7,883 nucleotides of DNA from Clostridiales bacterium UBA8960 (GTDB lineage: Bacteria; Bacillota; Clostridia; Peptostreptococcales; Acidaminobacteraceae), in assembly GCA_003482695.1 (NCBI GenBank), contig DMYC01000269.1, forward strand, positions 1 through 7,883, given 5' to 3'. The position numbers were made by a program, and so were the translations under genes. Positions 6,264 through 7,883 of this stretch are shown here, piece by piece (position 1 is the first letter of the stretch; the number at the start of each line of letters is the position of its first letter). The notes below the pieces were generated by a model that searched no databases, had not been told where the DNA came from, and saw only the letters and a list, made by a program, of their open reading frames with translations.

Positions 6264-7190
6264 ATGGGATTTCTGTATGAGGGTTTAAATATTCAAAGTT
6301 TTTTAGCGCTCGTCTTATTTATAGGTGTGTTTTTACTCATCAACGAAATAACGAGAAGATCAAAATGGATTTCAATCGTCGCATTCTTTATTTTGCCGCT
6401 TGTGCTAGCTGTTGGGGTGTTTTATGGACCACTGGGGTCGCCTACCGGAAAAACATGGTTTGCGTGGGTAAAAGTTGTCTCGGCGCTAGCGGGTGTATAT
6501 GGGTTTATGCTGATTCGTTTCACAAAATTAGGTGAAAAGAAGTTTGCATCGTATTTTCCAGCGGCCATATTATCAATCAATATTGCTGAAGCGGTATATC
6601 GCGAATTTCAGGTCTTTGCAACTTATAAAACGCTGACGGTGGATGCAGGTGGTGTCCTCGTACTCGGTGGGGTTTGGAATCTACTCAACGGCGTCGCGGG
6701 CATCTTGACGATTCTGACTTTGACCGGTTTTGTCGGTATCAGAGTCTCAAAAGATCGATCCAGAGACATGATTTGGCCGGATATGACCTGGATGTATGTG
6801 ATTGGCTATACTCTTTGGAATTTCGCATATGTCTACAACTGCATTTCGACGCGATCGATGTATGCTGGTTTTGGCATTTTAATCGCAGCGATGATCGCAG
6901 AGTACGCCTTCAAACGTGGCGCATGGCTGCAACATAGGGCTCAAATTTTGTCCCTTTACGCGATGTTTTCCCTATCTGTTGATTTTCAGACGGCATCTTT
7001 TTTCAAAGTCCTTCCGACCTATTCTGAGACGGCTTTGATGACGCTTAGTGTCGTATCCTTTTTATTCAATGTAGGTGTTTTCGCTTATATGGTTATCACA
7101 ATGCAAAAGCGTAAGATGAATCCTCTCACGCAAGAAATTTACACACATACGGGTTCGTATAAGAGAACGTTGGCTGCGAACAATTTGTAA
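6264..7190 (+). CDS. Polytopic membrane protein, DUF5692-like
   Basis: A 308-aa integral membrane protein with about 8-9 predicted hydrophobic helices (roughly residues 10-27, 35-54, 66-86, 97-111, 131-158, 171-194, 200-215, 226-247 and 256-280) and a short polar tail of about 28 residues. Conserved-looking polar signatures include LLINEITRRSKW (24-35), TWFAWVKVVSALAG (64-77) and GYTLWNFAYVYNC (181-193), which I associate, from memory only, with DUF5692. No transport or enzymatic motif is recognisable; it is not an obvious NikMNQO, HupE/UreJ or NiCoT nickel transporter, since I see no HX4DH-type motif. AAGGGGG (6250-6256) precedes the ATG, and the 16-bp gap from hypA puts it in the hyp operon as the last gene before the terminator. 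The function is unknown. Confidence 0.8.
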   Translation: MGFLYEGLNIQSFLALVLFIGVFLLINEITRRSKWISIVAFFILPLVLAVGVFYGPLGSPTGKTWFAWVKVVSALAGVYGFMLIRFTKLGEKKFASYFPAAILSINIAEAVYREFQVFATYKTLTVDAGGVLVLGGVWNLLNGVAGILTILTLTGFVGIRVSKDRSRDMIWPDMTWMYVIGYTLWNFAYVYNCISTRSMYAGFGILIAAMIAEYAFKRGAWLQHRAQILSLYAMFSLSVDFQTASFFKVLPTYSETALMTLSVVSFLFNVGVFAYMVITMQKRKMNPLTQEIYTHTGSYKRTLAANNL

Positions 7191-7236
7191 AAAAAGAAGT
7201 GAGGAATGTGGACTTACCACTTATTCCTCACTTTTT
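7191..7236. terminator. Bidirectional intrinsic terminator
   Basis: AGTGAGGAAT (7198-7207) pairs perfectly with ATTCCTCACT (7223-7232). An inner stem GTGG/CCAC (7208-7211 with 7217-7220) and a 5-base loop lie inside, with a 2-base TT bulge at 7221-7222. An A-run (7191-7195) precedes the hairpin and a T-run (7232-7236) follows it, so it can stop transcription in both directions. It ends the hyp operon. Its right arm and loop carry the last codons and the stop of the opposing DUF2804 gene. Confidence 0.8.
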
Positions 7237-7883
7237 CCGCAAATCCAAGCAAATTTTGAAACGATATGACTTGGCCTGAATCGAGTACCGCTTTGCCGGT
7301 GAAATAACCGAATACCTGATGCTGATCGCTTAGAAGCAACTTGAACGACGTAAAAGAGGATCGATCTAAGATGGGTGTGAAAATCGCTTCGAAACGGCCA
7401 TCTGAAGAGGTGAATAGCCAAGGTTTTTCATGGTAATCAGGGGTGCCGTCATCTGTAGTCGGGATGGTGAACGTCACATGTTCGAGTTTATGTGCCCCAT
7501 CGTAAAACAACATGTTTTCGGTGGCGGCAGACGTGTCGCCAAAGCCGTATCCTAAGTTGAAGCCGAAGACTTTACCGTCGATGAGCCCGTTAGCTGCGCT
7601 CCAGTACCACGTGTTATCGTAAGTCCAGACGCCTCTGCCCCAGTCCAATATGCCAAATGAATCCACTGGATCAAGCACATAATGTTGATTTTTATAATTC
7701 ACCGTACCAGAAGCGCGCATACCGATGATTTTTTGATTATAATAGAATTTTTTCGATTTCTTCTTAAAAGGCGTCGCGATGACCATACTTTCTTCCATGG
7801 TAGGGGTTAGCGTCACATCGACGAACAGAGAAGAGCGTTTGTTGAAATTAGGCATGTTGAACTTAATGCGCCTTTGTTCATTT
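7214..7883 (-). CDS. DUF2804 family protein, N-terminus cut by window edge
   Basis: The C-terminal part of a protein that matches the DUF2804 family as I know it, with the signatures FYYNQKI, SFGILDWGRGVWTY, NTWYW, FGFNLGYGFGDTSAATENM and a final GFAEKVRNKW. The family usually has somewhat over 300 residues. From the first in-window ATG (7855) only 213 remain, and the frame stays open through nine more codons (reading NEQRRIKFN) to the edge, so the ATG at 7855 is an internal methionine and the true start lies outside. The sequence is rich in aromatic and beta-strand residues, with no hydrophobic helix in the visible part. The biochemical function is unknown. The gene converges on the hyp operon and shares its terminator, so it is transcribed separately. 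Confidence 0.85.
   Translation of the reverse strand, partial: NEQRRIKFNMPNFNKRSSLFVDVTLTPTMEESMVIATPFKKKSKKFYYNQKIIGMRASGTVNYKNQHYVLDPVDSFGILDWGRGVWTYDNTWYWSAANGLIDGKVFGFNLGYGFGDTSAATENMLFYDGAHKLEHVTFTIPTTDDGTPDYHEKPWLFTSSDGRFEAIFTPILDRSSFTSFKLLLSDQHQVFGYFTGKAVLDSGQVISFQNLLGFAEKVRNKW

Noticed and set aside
7221..7421. Small minus-strand reading frame inside the DUF2804 gene
   Set aside because: It is a shifted frame of a well-matched family protein and shows no independent signals.

Overview
The window most likely comes from an anaerobic, low-to-moderate GC Gram-positive bacterium of the Clostridia. This is an inference from strong purine-rich Shine-Dalgarno (SD) sites, consensus-like housekeeping promoters, a large iron-sulfur flavoprotein of a kind common in strict anaerobes, and nickel-maturation genes. 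I cannot name the species.

Layout. (1) Positions 1-50 hold interlocking palindromes built from TGATCA and GGGGTC/GACCCC blocks, cut by the window edge. (2) A leftward two-gene operon (2230 to 48) encodes a protein with the layout of an IS3/IS481-type transposase but without a recognisable DDE triad. It is followed, 11 bp on and with an SD overlapping the stop codon, by a 400-aa FAD-dependent amine-oxidase-like protein. (3) A 239-bp divergent control region carries one good promoter per direction and spaced TGTTTACA/TGTAAACA motifs. (4) A rightward four-gene operon (2470 to 7190) reads hypB, a 918-aa multidomain Fe-S/FAD/NAD(P) oxidoreductase, hypA, and a polytopic membrane protein resembling the DUF5692 family. 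(5) A bidirectional terminator hairpin, one arm of which is the last codons of the opposing gene, separates this operon from a leftward DUF2804 gene that runs off the right edge.

How the genes may work together. HypA (zinc protein with an N-terminal nickel site) and HypB (metal-binding GTPase) normally load nickel into [NiFe]-hydrogenase. Here the two genes flank a large redox flavoprotein that combines a cysteine-rich module, a ferredoxin-type cluster, a GltD-like NAD(P)H:flavin core and a C-terminal cluster. No hydrogenase structural gene and no hypC, hypD, hypE or hypF is visible, so the nickel client lies elsewhere or is not a classical hydrogenase. The tight spacing suggests that the flavoprotein and perhaps the membrane protein work with the nickel pathway or its client; this is inference.

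The best candidates for something undescribed are the hypB-flavoprotein-hypA-membrane protein operon and the apparently domesticated transposase-fold protein coupled to a flavoenzyme.
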